This document shows positions 1 to 6,869 of a stretch of DNA of 8,417 nucleotides, piece by piece (positions within the stretch are counted from its first letter, which is position 1; each line of letters opens with the position of its first letter). Source of the stretch: an uncultured Leucothrix sp. (lineage in GTDB: Bacteria; Pseudomonadota; Gammaproteobacteria; Thiotrichales; Thiotrichaceae); the NCBI GenBank assembly GCA_938004025.1, contig CALKXC010000461.1, forward strand, positions 1 through 8,417, written 5' to 3'. The notes under the pieces were generated by a model. It ran no database searches. It worked only from the letters and a program-made list of their open reading frames with translations, and was not told where the DNA came from. A program made the translations under genes and the position numbers.

Positions 1-1
1 T

Positions 2-496
2 CAGATCTATGAGAACCTTGTTTCAGGCGCGATTGACGCAACTGAGTGGGTTGGTCCATGGAATGATGAGATCATGAAGTTCTACGAAGCAGCTAAGTTC
101 TACTACTATCCTGGAATGCATGAGCCAGGCGCGATGCTTGCTATCGGTATGAACAAGAAGTGGTGGGATAGCTTGTCAAAAGCTGATCAACTACTGATTG
201 AAGCAGCATCATCAATGGAAAATGATGTCATGATGGCTGAGTACAATGCTAAGAACGGTGCGGCATTGGCTTCTTTGATCAAGAACCACGGCGTTAAACT
301 ACGTCAGTTCAGTGATGATATTTATGACAGCTTCGGTGAAGCCGCTGATGAAGTATTCGAAGATGTGGCGAAACACAGCCCACTAGCGAAAGAAATTCAT
401 GAAAGCTTCCTCAAGGGACGTGCTGACATTGGTGCATGGGCTAAGATCTCTGATCAGGCATATGTACAACAGCGTAACCGTGTATTAGGTCTCTAA
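2..496 (+). CDS. TRAP transporter periplasmic solute-binding protein (DctP family, TakP/FcbT1-like), 3' part
   Basis: This is the C-terminal 164 residues of a periplasmic binding protein that captures an organic acid and passes it to the DctQM permease encoded just downstream. The reading frame is open from base 2, so the start and signal peptide lie outside the window. The ATG at base 74 is an internal methionine. The visible part starts at QIYENLVSGAIDATEWVGPW. The G-x-I-D-A-x-E-W-x-G-P stretch and the following YYYPGMHEPG are typical of the TakP/FcbT1 branch (2-oxoacid, mannitol/chloroaromatic acid) rather than the classical C4-dicarboxylate DctP. The Glu-Trp pair falls where that branch builds its carboxylate/cation site, which I state from memory of the family. 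The rest is the helical C-terminal lobe, ending QRNRVLGL. The true ligand cannot be decided from this fragment. Family assignment is firm; substrate is open. Confidence 0.93.
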   Translation, partial: QIYENLVSGAIDATEWVGPWNDEIMKFYEAAKFYYYPGMHEPGAMLAIGMNKKWWDSLSKADQLLIEAASSMENDVMMAEYNAKNGAALASLIKNHGVKLRQFSDDIYDSFGEAADEVFEDVAKHSPLAKEIHESFLKGRADIGAWAKISDQAYVQQRNRVLGL

Positions 497-516
497 TACA
501 AGATCGATCGATTAAC

Positions 517-558
517 CGGGGTCTTGGTGTCAGTTAGCTAGGACCCCGTTTAGTTTTT
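517..558 (+). terminator. Rho-independent terminator between the binding-protein gene and dctQ
   Basis: CGGGGTCTT (517-525) pairs with AGGACCCCG (540-548), giving nine pairs including one G-T, with a 14-base loop. The T-rich tract TTTAGTTTTT (549-558) follows immediately. The hairpin begins 20 bases after the binding-protein stop codon, the classical position of an intrinsic terminator. Because dctQ and dctM follow in the same direction, it probably acts as a partial terminator, giving more binding protein than permease. Confidence 0.8.
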
Positions 559-562
559 AAAC

Positions 563-600
563 TCTGTTAAATCTTGAGGCGTTCGTCTCAAACAGATTTT
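563..600 (+). terminator. Second, interrupted hairpin with T-run in the same intergenic gap
   Basis: TCTGTT (563-568) and TGAGGC (575-580) pair with the continuous strand GTCTCA-AACAGA (585-596). The loop is GTTC, the left arm has a six-base bulge (569-574), and TTTT (597-600) follows. One pair is G-T. It could be a backup terminator, a stabilising 3' end, or part of the dctQ leader. It is weaker than the hairpin just upstream, and I cannot tell the roles apart from sequence. Confidence 0.4.
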
Positions 601-640
601 CCATTCTAAATCTCGCTATTCTTGAACTAGGGTTTTAACG

Positions 641-1642
641 ATGACGGTAAATTCTGTCCCCAAGTCGCGCTCATTTTGGCGTTCTTTCGCAGCCGTAATG
701 GCAGCCGCTGTATTTTTATTCCTTATCAGCCGCTACCTCATGTTTTGGCTCGGTGTCCCCGGAGTTGATGTCCTAATTGGGCACTTTGGTGAGGCTCAGG
801 AAACCTTAGAAACGAGTCAACTAGCACAGACCGGGGGATTTGTGATCTTCTGCTTTGCTGTTTGGTTTTACTTGGTGCGTAGAGTTAAAAGCTCGCCGAA
901 CACCACGCTGCTTGATGACTCTGATCTCTATGCGCGACAGGCGGCTTACGTCATTAGAGCAGCATTTTGGTCGATCTTCCTGATTGGTTTAGTCGATACC
1001 GCTATTTCCTTCTTTAGAATAGAGAATATGCTAACCCCGCTGGTTGGCGAATCATTATCGGAAAATCTAGACCAAGCCCGTTGGCGAGGTTTGTTTGTTC
1101 ATTACCCCCTAATCATTCTTTCACTCGTCATTGCGTGGTTTGATAAGTCATTAGGGTTTATCTGGCTCGGCCTGTTGGTCGTTTTAGCAGAATTTGGAAT
1201 TGTACTTTCTCGCTTCATCTTCTCTTATGAGCAAGCCTTTATGGGAGATTTAGTACGTTTTTGGTATGCGGGGTTATTCTTGTTTGCCAGTGCCTACACA
1301 CTTGTGAAAGGAGGGCACGTGAGAGTGGATGTCGTCTATGCCGGCATGAGTCGTAAAGCAAAAGCTTGGGTCAATACACTCGGCTGTATTTTACTCGGAC
1401 TGCCGCTTTGCTGGACCATAATGACGCTTGGCATGGATACACGCCAAAGTAGTTTAATCAGTCCCATCATCAATTTTGAAATGTCACAAAGCGGTTACGG
1501 GCTATATGTGAAATACCTGATGGCAGGTTTTTTATTAGTTTTTGCCGTTTCAATGGCCTTACAGTTTTTAAGTTACATGTTAAGCAACATCGCGATTCTC
1601 ACCGATGAGCCCGGTTCAGAAGACACAGGAGTAGAAGAGTAA
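641..1642 (+). CDS. dctQ: TRAP transporter small permease subunit (DctQ family), enlarged
   Basis: Inner-membrane small subunit that pairs with DctM to move the ligand delivered by the binding protein. The canonical DctQ features lie in the second half: a membrane segment near 206-222, the motif KGGHVRVDVVY (223-233), a segment near 245-262, and a last segment near 291-314. The protein is 333 aa, whereas DctQ is usually about 160-220 aa. The extra N-terminal half has hydrophobic segments near 15-38, 64-80, 105-125 and 155-192, separated by a polar stretch at 82-100 and a soluble loop at about 127-150. The ATG at 641 has AGGG (629-632) eight bases upstream. The stop TAA shares its last base with the ATG of dctM (TAATG), which suggests coupled translation. 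Family assignment is firm from the GHVRVD motif and the gene order; the role of the N-terminal half is unknown. Confidence 0.9.
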   Translation: MTVNSVPKSRSFWRSFAAVMAAAVFLFLISRYLMFWLGVPGVDVLIGHFGEAQETLETSQLAQTGGFVIFCFAVWFYLVRRVKSSPNTTLLDDSDLYARQAAYVIRAAFWSIFLIGLVDTAISFFRIENMLTPLVGESLSENLDQARWRGLFVHYPLIILSLVIAWFDKSLGFIWLGLLVVLAEFGIVLSRFIFSYEQAFMGDLVRFWYAGLFLFASAYTLVKGGHVRVDVVYAGMSRKAKAWVNTLGCILLGLPLCWTIMTLGMDTRQSSLISPIINFEMSQSGYGLYVKYLMAGFLLVFAVSMALQFLSYMLSNIAILTDEPGSEDTGVEE

Positions 1643-4311
1643 TGGAATTAGTTTTTCTTGGAGTACTATTTCTGCTGATGGCCATCGCGCTAGTCTCTGG
1701 TTTCCCAGTGGCTTTCGCCTTACCCGGTTCAGCGATTATTGCTGTGTTACTCGCCGCAGGTTTTGGTTATGCTTTTGAAGGTGATATATCCGCATACTTT
1801 GCACAGGATGGGCCAAAACAATGGCTCAGTGCCGGTGTCACCAACTTCCGAAGTTTGTACTGGATCGTTGAACGAGACACCTTAATTGCTATCCCACTAT
1901 TTATTTTCATGGGAATCATGTTGCAGCGTTCAAAGATCGCTGAAGACCTATTGATTGCCATGGCTCAATTATTCGGACCTATTCCAGGTGGATTGGGTAT
2001 CTCGGTAGTCTTTGTGGGCGCTTTGTTAGCTGCGACTACAGGTATTGTTGGCGCGACGGTTATCGCAATGGGCCTTATTTCGTTACCGGCGATGATGCGC
2101 AATAACTACTCTAAACCGCTAGCGACCGGCACGATTTGTGCTTCGGGAACGCTGGGGCAGATCATTCCACCATCAATTGTTTTGATCATATTGGCCGATC
2201 AATTATCGAGTGCAGCAGATCAAGCAAACACAGCCCGTAAGGCGCTGTACAAAGAGACGACCGGAGAATTCTCGATGCCGTCACAGTTTGACGTGGTGTC
2301 AGCGAGTGCGGGTGATATGTTCATGGGGGCGTTAATACCCGGAGCGATTCTCGTTGGTTTGTACATGCTGTTTATTTTGGTTGTGGCATGGATCAAGCCA
2401 AGCCTTGCTCCACCGGTTCCTTATGAAGGCGAGTATGACGCTAAGTTTATGCGCAATGTTTTGTTGGCACTGGTTCCACCGTTGACACTAATCTTTGTTG
2501 TACTTGGCTCAATTATCTTAGGCGTTGCCACGGTTAACCAAGCCGGATCCATTGGTGCAGTTGGCGCAATGATTATGGCGGGTTATCGCTTACACAAAGG
2601 TGGCTTTGCCCAATTCATACCTGCAGCCCTAGCGCTAATTTCACTTGGTGTGATTGCTTACATCATGAGTGGTCACGACCTCAACGTCAGGAACGTTAAA
2701 AGCCCTGAAGATCAACAGGCAATCTATATTGCAGCAGGCGCAGTAGCGGTGTTGTTATTCACGGTGGCTTGGAGTGGCTGGCGCGTCTTTAAAAATGACA
2801 ATACTTTGACTGAAGTCATGATCGAAACGGCAAAAACCACCTCGATGGTATTTGTGATCTTGATCGGTGCTGCGATGCTGACATCAGCATTCCGTGCCTT
2901 CGGTGGTGAAGAGCTCGTTAAGCATTATCTAACCAGTTTGCCGGGCGGTTTCTGGACGCAGTTCCTTGTGGTTATGTTGGTTATCTTCTTATTAGGTTTC
3001 TTCCTCGACTTCATTGAAATTGCTGTGGTAGTGGTGCCAATTGTTGCGCCAATTTTGTTGATGAACCCTGAAGCAAATATCACTGCTGTATGGCTGGGCG
3101 TCATGATCGGGTTGAATATTCAAACCTCGTTCTTAACTCCGCCGTTTGGTTTTGCCTTGTTTTATTTACGGGGTGTGGCAGACAAAGCAATCAAGACAAT
3201 GGATATCTACAAGGGCGCGTCAATCTTCATTGTTCTACAGTTGATTGGCCTTGCGATTGCAGGTTACTTCCCAGTGCTTGTCAATTACATACCTAACCGC
3301 ACGCAGATGCTGTCAGACACTGCACCACCGCCGATTAATCCTAAGTTACAGGCTTGCTTAACCGATTATGTCATTACTGAATATGACAGGGATGAGACGG
3401 CAATACGCGGTGCGATTAAAACGGCTCAAGGTCTTAATGTGTCTTACCTGCCTGAAAAATTACAAACTAGCTACAATGAAAGTACTAATGAAGCAGCGCA
3501 GAGCTTTGACTTAATGGCGGAGACTGCTGCAGCCAAAGTCGCTTTAGACGCTTATGTGGTTGAGTATGAGCCGATTCATCGCACAGTACGTTCTATTGAA
3601 AGGCAGATTAAGTCTTTGGGTAAGCAAATTGCAACGATGGAAGCAGACATCAAAAGTCTATCTTACAGTGCGAGTGACGAGTCTGCTTTGACTGCAAACT
3701 TGCAGGCGACGATTGATCGTTTAAAAGTGGAGCAAGACGACCTCACTAAGACCATTCCTGAGAATTGGACGGCGGCACGTGAAAAGTTTGTGACGCTAAA
3801 TTCTGCGATGAGCAAAGCCCAGCGTAATTACTACAACACTACTGATGGTGCTTATGAAACATTGAGTAGCCTACGCGAAGTGATCGGAGCAACAGATAAA
3901 TTGCAAAAATTCCGTCCTGAAATCGACATGCTAGCAGAAACCATTACGGTCGTTGATAAAGAGGGCGCTATGGAGACGATCAAAGCGGTTGAAGGTCGTT
4001 TAAGTGATATTGCTGGCAGTAGCAAGATTAAATCTGCCTTGTCAAAAGCACGCCGTGCCATAAAGAAAGATGATTCTGAAGAAGGTCGGACGAAGGCAAT
4101 GACTTTCCATAAGAAAGCCATTGAAGAGTACGAGTCAGAAATGGCTTGGCGTTTGAAAGCGGATAAGGAGCTTGCACCTGAGTTAGAGACTTACAATAGT
4201 GCTATCGTCAATACCATTGGATTACGCTCTCAAACTCGCTTGAGTGATACGCTGGCTAAGCAGGTTGCGCTTTGTCGTTCTACTCACCGCGATATCTCGC
4301 TTAACTTCTAA
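1642..4311 (+). CDS. dctM: TRAP transporter large permease subunit (DctM family) with a long C-terminal helical extension
   Basis: Large transport subunit of the TRAP system. Residues about 1-550 are the polytopic core. IPLFIFMG (84-91), TTGIVGATVIAMGLISLP (132-149), TICASGTLGQIIPPSIV (164-180) and FLTPPFGFALFYLRGVA (497-513) are DctM signatures, closest to the FcbT3/large-permease branch. Two insertions interrupt the core: a polar one near 188-222, and one near 315-390 that holds two extra hydrophobic segments (about 323-343 and 359-379). The last membrane segment is about 525-548. Residues 551-889 are soluble, rich in Lys, Glu and Ala, and look largely helical, with coiled-coil character near 640-705. 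The usual DctM length is about 430 aa, or roughly 600 in this branch, so 889 aa is long. GGAG (1628-1631) serves as ribosome site inside the end of dctQ. The core call is firm; I recognise no family in the extension. Confidence 0.93.
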   Translation: MELVFLGVLFLLMAIALVSGFPVAFALPGSAIIAVLLAAGFGYAFEGDISAYFAQDGPKQWLSAGVTNFRSLYWIVERDTLIAIPLFIFMGIMLQRSKIAEDLLIAMAQLFGPIPGGLGISVVFVGALLAATTGIVGATVIAMGLISLPAMMRNNYSKPLATGTICASGTLGQIIPPSIVLIILADQLSSAADQANTARKALYKETTGEFSMPSQFDVVSASAGDMFMGALIPGAILVGLYMLFILVVAWIKPSLAPPVPYEGEYDAKFMRNVLLALVPPLTLIFVVLGSIILGVATVNQAGSIGAVGAMIMAGYRLHKGGFAQFIPAALALISLGVIAYIMSGHDLNVRNVKSPEDQQAIYIAAGAVAVLLFTVAWSGWRVFKNDNTLTEVMIETAKTTSMVFVILIGAAMLTSAFRAFGGEELVKHYLTSLPGGFWTQFLVVMLVIFLLGFFLDFIEIAVVVVPIVAPILLMNPEANITAVWLGVMIGLNIQTSFLTPPFGFALFYLRGVADKAIKTMDIYKGASIFIVLQLIGLAIAGYFPVLVNYIPNRTQMLSDTAPPPINPKLQACLTDYVITEYDRDETAIRGAIKTAQGLNVSYLPEKLQTSYNESTNEAAQSFDLMAETAAAKVALDAYVVEYEPIHRTVRSIERQIKSLGKQIATMEADIKSLSYSASDESALTANLQATIDRLKVEQDDLTKTIPENWTAAREKFVTLNSAMSKAQRNYYNTTDGAYETLSSLREVIGATDKLQKFRPEIDMLAETITVVDKEGAMETIKAVEGRLSDIAGSSKIKSALSKARRAIKKDDSEEGRTKAMTFHKKAIEEYESEMAWRLKADKELAPELETYNSAIVNTIGLRSQTRLSDTLAKQVALCRSTHRDISLNF

Positions 4312-4322
4312 GGCTTTTGTCT

Positions 4323-5060
4323 ATGAATCCAATTATTGAAGCGCAATTAAAGCACCGATCGATTAGGAAGTTTACCGATCAGTCGGTTGATGACGGTTTG
4401 TTAGTAGATTTGATTCAAGCGGCTCAGGGTGCAGCGTCATCAAGTTTTATTCAGGCCTACTCATTAGTTCAGGTCACTGACACTGAAAATCGTAGCAAGA
4501 TAGCCACCTTAGCGGGTGGTCAAACGTGGGTAGAGAAAGCGCCCACTTTTTTGGTGATTTGTGCAGATTTAAGTCGAATCGAACATTGCTGTGTTCAAGA
4601 AGGGATGGGCGAGTTAGAGGGCTATGCTGAGCATTTTCTAGCGGCCTCGGTTGATGCTGCCTTATTGGCACAAAACCTCATGTTAGGGGCAGAATCTGTT
4701 GGTTTGGGTGCTGTTTTTATAGGTGGAATCCGAAACGATCCTCAGCAAGTGTCTGATCTGCTTAACCTGCCAGATCAAGTGTATCCAGTTTTTGGCTTAT
4801 GCTTGGGATGGCCAGATGCCGAGCCAGACTTAAAGCCACGCCTGCCAGTCGATGTGATATTGCATAAAGACACGTATGACGCCAGCCGATGCGCCACCGA
4901 TGTTGCTAATTATGATGAACAAATGCAGGCTTATTATGCGAGCCGTGGCAGTAATCAACGAAATAGTACTTGGTCTGCGCAAACAGCAGTTGCCGTTCAA
5001 CAGAAGAAGCGTGAACACCTCAAGGATTTCCTTCAGAGTAAAGGCTTCTTAAAGTGTTGA
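4323..5060 (+). CDS. nfsA: NfsA-type oxygen-insensitive NAD(P)H nitroreductase / flavin reductase
   Basis: Cytoplasmic FMN enzyme of the nitroreductase fold that reduces nitroaromatics, quinones or free flavin with NAD(P)H. The 245-aa protein closely parallels E. coli NfsA as I remember it: HRSIRKFTD (11-19) for FMN phosphate contact, ASSSF (38-42), LAGGQ (63-67), AAESVGLGAVFIGGIRN-like helix and strand (123-138), FGLCLGWP (157-164), DLKPRLP (169-175), and RGSNQR (208-213), whose arginines match those that contact NADPH in NfsA. I place the start at ATG 4323, with AAGG (4310-4313) nine bases upstream. An in-frame TTG at 4317 would leave too little spacing. The gene lies 11 bases after the dctM stop, so it is probably in the TRAP transcript. 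That may mean the imported ligand is nitro-aromatic or quinone-like, or it may only be shared regulation. Confidence 0.93.
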   Translation: MNPIIEAQLKHRSIRKFTDQSVDDGLLVDLIQAAQGAASSSFIQAYSLVQVTDTENRSKIATLAGGQTWVEKAPTFLVICADLSRIEHCCVQEGMGELEGYAEHFLAASVDAALLAQNLMLGAESVGLGAVFIGGIRNDPQQVSDLLNLPDQVYPVFGLCLGWPDAEPDLKPRLPVDVILHKDTYDASRCATDVANYDEQMQAYYASRGSNQRNSTWSAQTAVAVQQKKREHLKDFLQSKGFLKC

Positions 5061-5150
5061 TTGGACCGCAATAAGGCAGACGAGTATTGAACTTAGAGGA
5101 AGATTGCTTAGTCCAACATCGGAATTCAAATCGATATCGTATAAGGAAAT

Positions 5151-5183
5151 ATGAAGGGAATGCATCAACTCAGACAATGTTGA
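5151..5183 (+). CDS. Possible 10-codon leader peptide upstream of msrA
   Basis: A short frame encodes MKGMHQLRQC and then TGA, and AAGGA (5143-5147) sits just before its ATG. It contains two methionines and one cysteine and overlaps the left half of a two-tier stem (5156-5197). It lies about 55 bases upstream of msrA. A frame this short can easily arise by chance, so this is only a candidate. Confidence 0.15.
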   Translation: MKGMHQLRQC

Positions 5184-5212
5184 AGATTTAAATTCCCAAA
5201 ACCTTATTTTTT
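5156..5212 (+). terminator. Weak two-tier stem and T-run between nfsA and msrA
   Basis: GGGAAT (5156-5161) pairs with ATTCCC (5192-5197). Inside it TCAAC (5165-5169) pairs with GTTGA (5179-5183). A run of six T (5207-5212) follows, but about ten bases after the stem. It may end the TRAP-nfsA transcript or be a leader structure of msrA. The spacing and internal bulges make it a poor intrinsic terminator. Confidence 0.25.
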
Positions 5213-5238
5213 AAAATTGACTAAAGCAGGCATTCATC

Positions 5239-5859
5239 ATGAAGATAAAAACATTACTAACAAGTGCCATTGGGGCAGTTCTTTTGTCAGCGGCGTTACC
5301 GACTTACGCAAAAACTCAAAGCATCATCGTTGCCGGTGGATGTTTTTGGTGTGTAGAGTCAGACTTTGAAAAAGTACCTGGTGTTTTGGGCGCTGTCTCA
5401 GGCTATATTAATGGCACCACTGAAAACCCTACTTATGAGCAGGTTTCTTCTAAGAAAACGGGCCATTATGAAGCGGTTAAGATTTCATATGACGATGAGA
5501 AAGTCACCGCCAAAGAACTCACGGATTACTTCTGGAAGACTATCGACCCGACTGACTCAAAAGGGCAGTTTTGTGACAAGGGAAGCCCCTATCTAACGGG
5601 TTTGTTTTATCAAAACGAAGCACAAAAGAAAATCTTCGAGCAGTCGCTAGCAGATATTAAATTAGCACCTAAGAATTTTACAGCGCCGATCGTTACGCCA
5701 ATATTAGCCGCTGAAGTGTTTTACGATGCTGAAGATTATCATCAGGACTACTACTCAAGAAACCCGATTCGTTATAACTACTATCGCAACGGCTGCGGCA
5801 GAGATAAGCGAATCAAGCAGCTTTGGGGTGAAGTCGCGAGTAAGCAGTACAAGAAATAA
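5239..5859 (+). CDS. msrA: Exported peptide methionine (S)-S-oxide reductase MsrA
   Basis: Reduces the S-epimer of methionine sulfoxide in proteins back to methionine. The 206-aa protein opens with a signal peptide: MKIK, a hydrophobic stretch at 5-20, and a cleavage site after PTYA (residue 24). It therefore works in the periplasm, unlike the cytoplasmic housekeeping MsrA. The family motif GGCFWC (33-38) provides catalytic Cys35. Other family marks are GYINGTTENPTYEQV (55-69), TGHYEAV (74-80), DPTDSKGQF (103-111), and AEDYHQDYY (164-172). NGCGRD (184-189) gives Cys186 as the likely resolving cysteine; Cys38 and Cys112 are additional. Reducing power would have to come from a periplasmic thiol system that is not in this window. 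AGCAGG (5225-5230) precedes the ATG by eight bases. It ends in a strong hairpin terminator and appears to be its own transcription unit. Confidence 0.95.
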   Translation: MKIKTLLTSAIGAVLLSAALPTYAKTQSIIVAGGCFWCVESDFEKVPGVLGAVSGYINGTTENPTYEQVSSKKTGHYEAVKISYDDEKVTAKELTDYFWKTIDPTDSKGQFCDKGSPYLTGLFYQNEAQKKIFEQSLADIKLAPKNFTAPIVTPILAAEVFYDAEDYHQDYYSRNPIRYNYYRNGCGRDKRIKQLWGEVASKQYKK

Positions 5860-5871
5860 GTGATTTTAGAA

Positions 5872-5908
5872 TCTGCTGAGTGAGTCGCGGTTTACTCAGC
5901 AGACTTTT
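5872..5908. terminator. Bidirectional hairpin terminator between msrA and the convergent cyclase gene
   Basis: TCTGCTGAGT (5872-5881) and ACTCAGCAGA (5894-5903) are perfect inverted repeats with a 12-base loop. On the + strand CTTTT follows (5904-5908). On the - strand an A/T-rich tract follows (complement of 5862-5871). The hairpin starts 13 bases past the msrA stop and ends four bases past the cyclase stop codon, so it can serve both converging genes. Confidence 0.8.
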
Positions 5909-6857
5909 ACGCTATAAAGTGACAGGCTGAATTTCGGCCTGTTTCTTTCGCCTGATAAAGCGCTTGGTCTGCTTCATTTAGCACCTTCGTTATCACCTCA
6001 GTAGGCACTTCCGTTGTCACTTCAGCTTTGAGCTGTTCGTATTTCACCGTAGTGGCGCCGATACTGATAGTGACTTTACGATCTGGCCATTCAGCCGCTT
6101 CAATCGCTCGTCTCAGTTCTTCAGCGCAGTGCATAGCGCCTTGCTTATCCGTATTAGGCAAAATGACTGAAAACTCCTCGCCACCAAAGCGTGCGACAAA
6201 GTCACTGTTTCGACTGCTCTTTTTAAGCACAGAAGCGACCGTTTTGAGAGCGGTATCACCTTTTATGTGCCCATAGGTATCATTGAATGATTTAAACAGA
6301 TCCACATCGATTAGAAGCAGTGAAATGGCCTGATTAGATCGGCGTGAAAAGAGTAACGACTCTTCAAGGTTTTCTTGAAAGGCCCGCCTGTTATATAAGC
6401 CAGTTAAGCCATCAGTCGTTGCCATGCTTTGAAGCTTGTTGTTGGCTAATTCGAGCGCTTCATTTTGTTTGGCGAGTGATTTTTCCAAGTCTAGAATGCG
6501 TTTTGCAGAGCGTAATCTTACTTCGAGCTCTTCACTATTAATCGGTTTAGTTGCAAAGTCATCTGCACCTGCCGCAATCCCGCTAATGAGATTGGTCTTG
6601 CCGGACATGCCTGTTAACAAAATGATGTAGGTATATTTGGAGTTTGTCTCTTGGCGAATGCGTTTGCACAGTCCGAGACCGTCTAGCTTTGGCATCATCC
6701 AATCGCTAATGACTATCTGAAAAGCTCTAGTGCTGCTAAAAAGCGCCCAAGCCTCTTCGCCATCATTCGCTGTTGTGACGGTATGACCCTGATTTTCTAA
6801 TGTTTTTTTCAGGATGATGCGAACCTCAGGGGCATCGTCAACAATGAGAATATTCAT
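5907..6857 (-). CDS. Response regulator with GGDEF output: REC-GGDEF diguanylate cyclase
   Basis: Makes c-di-GMP from two GTP under control of phosphorylation. Residues 1-118 form a receiver domain: acidic pocket Asp7-Asp8, phosphoacceptor Asp52 in SDWMMPKLDG, Thr82, and Lys104 in the ATKP turn. A helical coiled-coil linker (about 119-146) leads to the GGDEF domain, which begins TTDGLTGLYNRRAF (147-160). DVDLFKSFNDTYGH (184-197) supplies metal and base contacts, and the active-site loop is GGEEF (225-229). RNSD (216-219) is five residues upstream, the position of the RxxD product-inhibition site. A small EVTT/EVPT/EVIT repeat (279-290) sits in the loop before the last helix, NEADQALYQAKETGRN. 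All catalytic residues are present, so it should be active. I chose ATG 6857 (316 aa) because the receiver starts there; an upstream in-frame TTG at 6899 adds 14 residues that do not look like domain. No partner kinase is in view. Confidence 0.94.
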   Translation of the reverse strand: MNILIVDDAPEVRIILKKTLENQGHTVTTANDGEEAWALFSSTRAFQIVISDWMMPKLDGLGLCKRIRQETNSKYTYIILLTGMSGKTNLISGIAAGADDFATKPINSEELEVRLRSAKRILDLEKSLAKQNEALELANNKLQSMATTDGLTGLYNRRAFQENLEESLLFSRRSNQAISLLLIDVDLFKSFNDTYGHIKGDTALKTVASVLKKSSRNSDFVARFGGEEFSVILPNTDKQGAMHCAEELRRAIEAAEWPDRKVTISIGATTVKYEQLKAEVTTEVPTEVITKVLNEADQALYQAKETGRNSACHFIA

Positions 6858-6869
6858 AACGTAATATTT

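Noticed and set aside
3090..3296. Overlapping + strand reading frame inside dctM
   Set aside because: It lies inside conserved DctM sequence (including the TPPFGF motif) in another frame, and its product looks like a random translation.
3292..4311. The DctM tail as a separate gene or a frameshift artefact
   Set aside because: The frame is continuous from the core into the tail. There is no stop and I noticed no ribosome site with a start codon at the junction. The antisense frame at 3852-4121 has no recognisable domain.
4317..4322. TTG as start of the nitroreductase
   Set aside because: It would leave about three bases after AAGG, whereas ATG 4323 gives nine and matches the family N-terminus (MNP-I-I-E).
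5061..5116. TTGGAC / GTCCAA inverted repeat after nfsA as a terminator
   Set aside because: It has only six pairs across a 44-base loop and no T-run; such matches are expected by chance.
6028..6630. Plus-strand open frames opposite the cyclase
   Set aside because: The opposite strand encodes all REC-GGDEF motifs. The plus-strand products are Ser/Leu/Arg-rich shadow translations.
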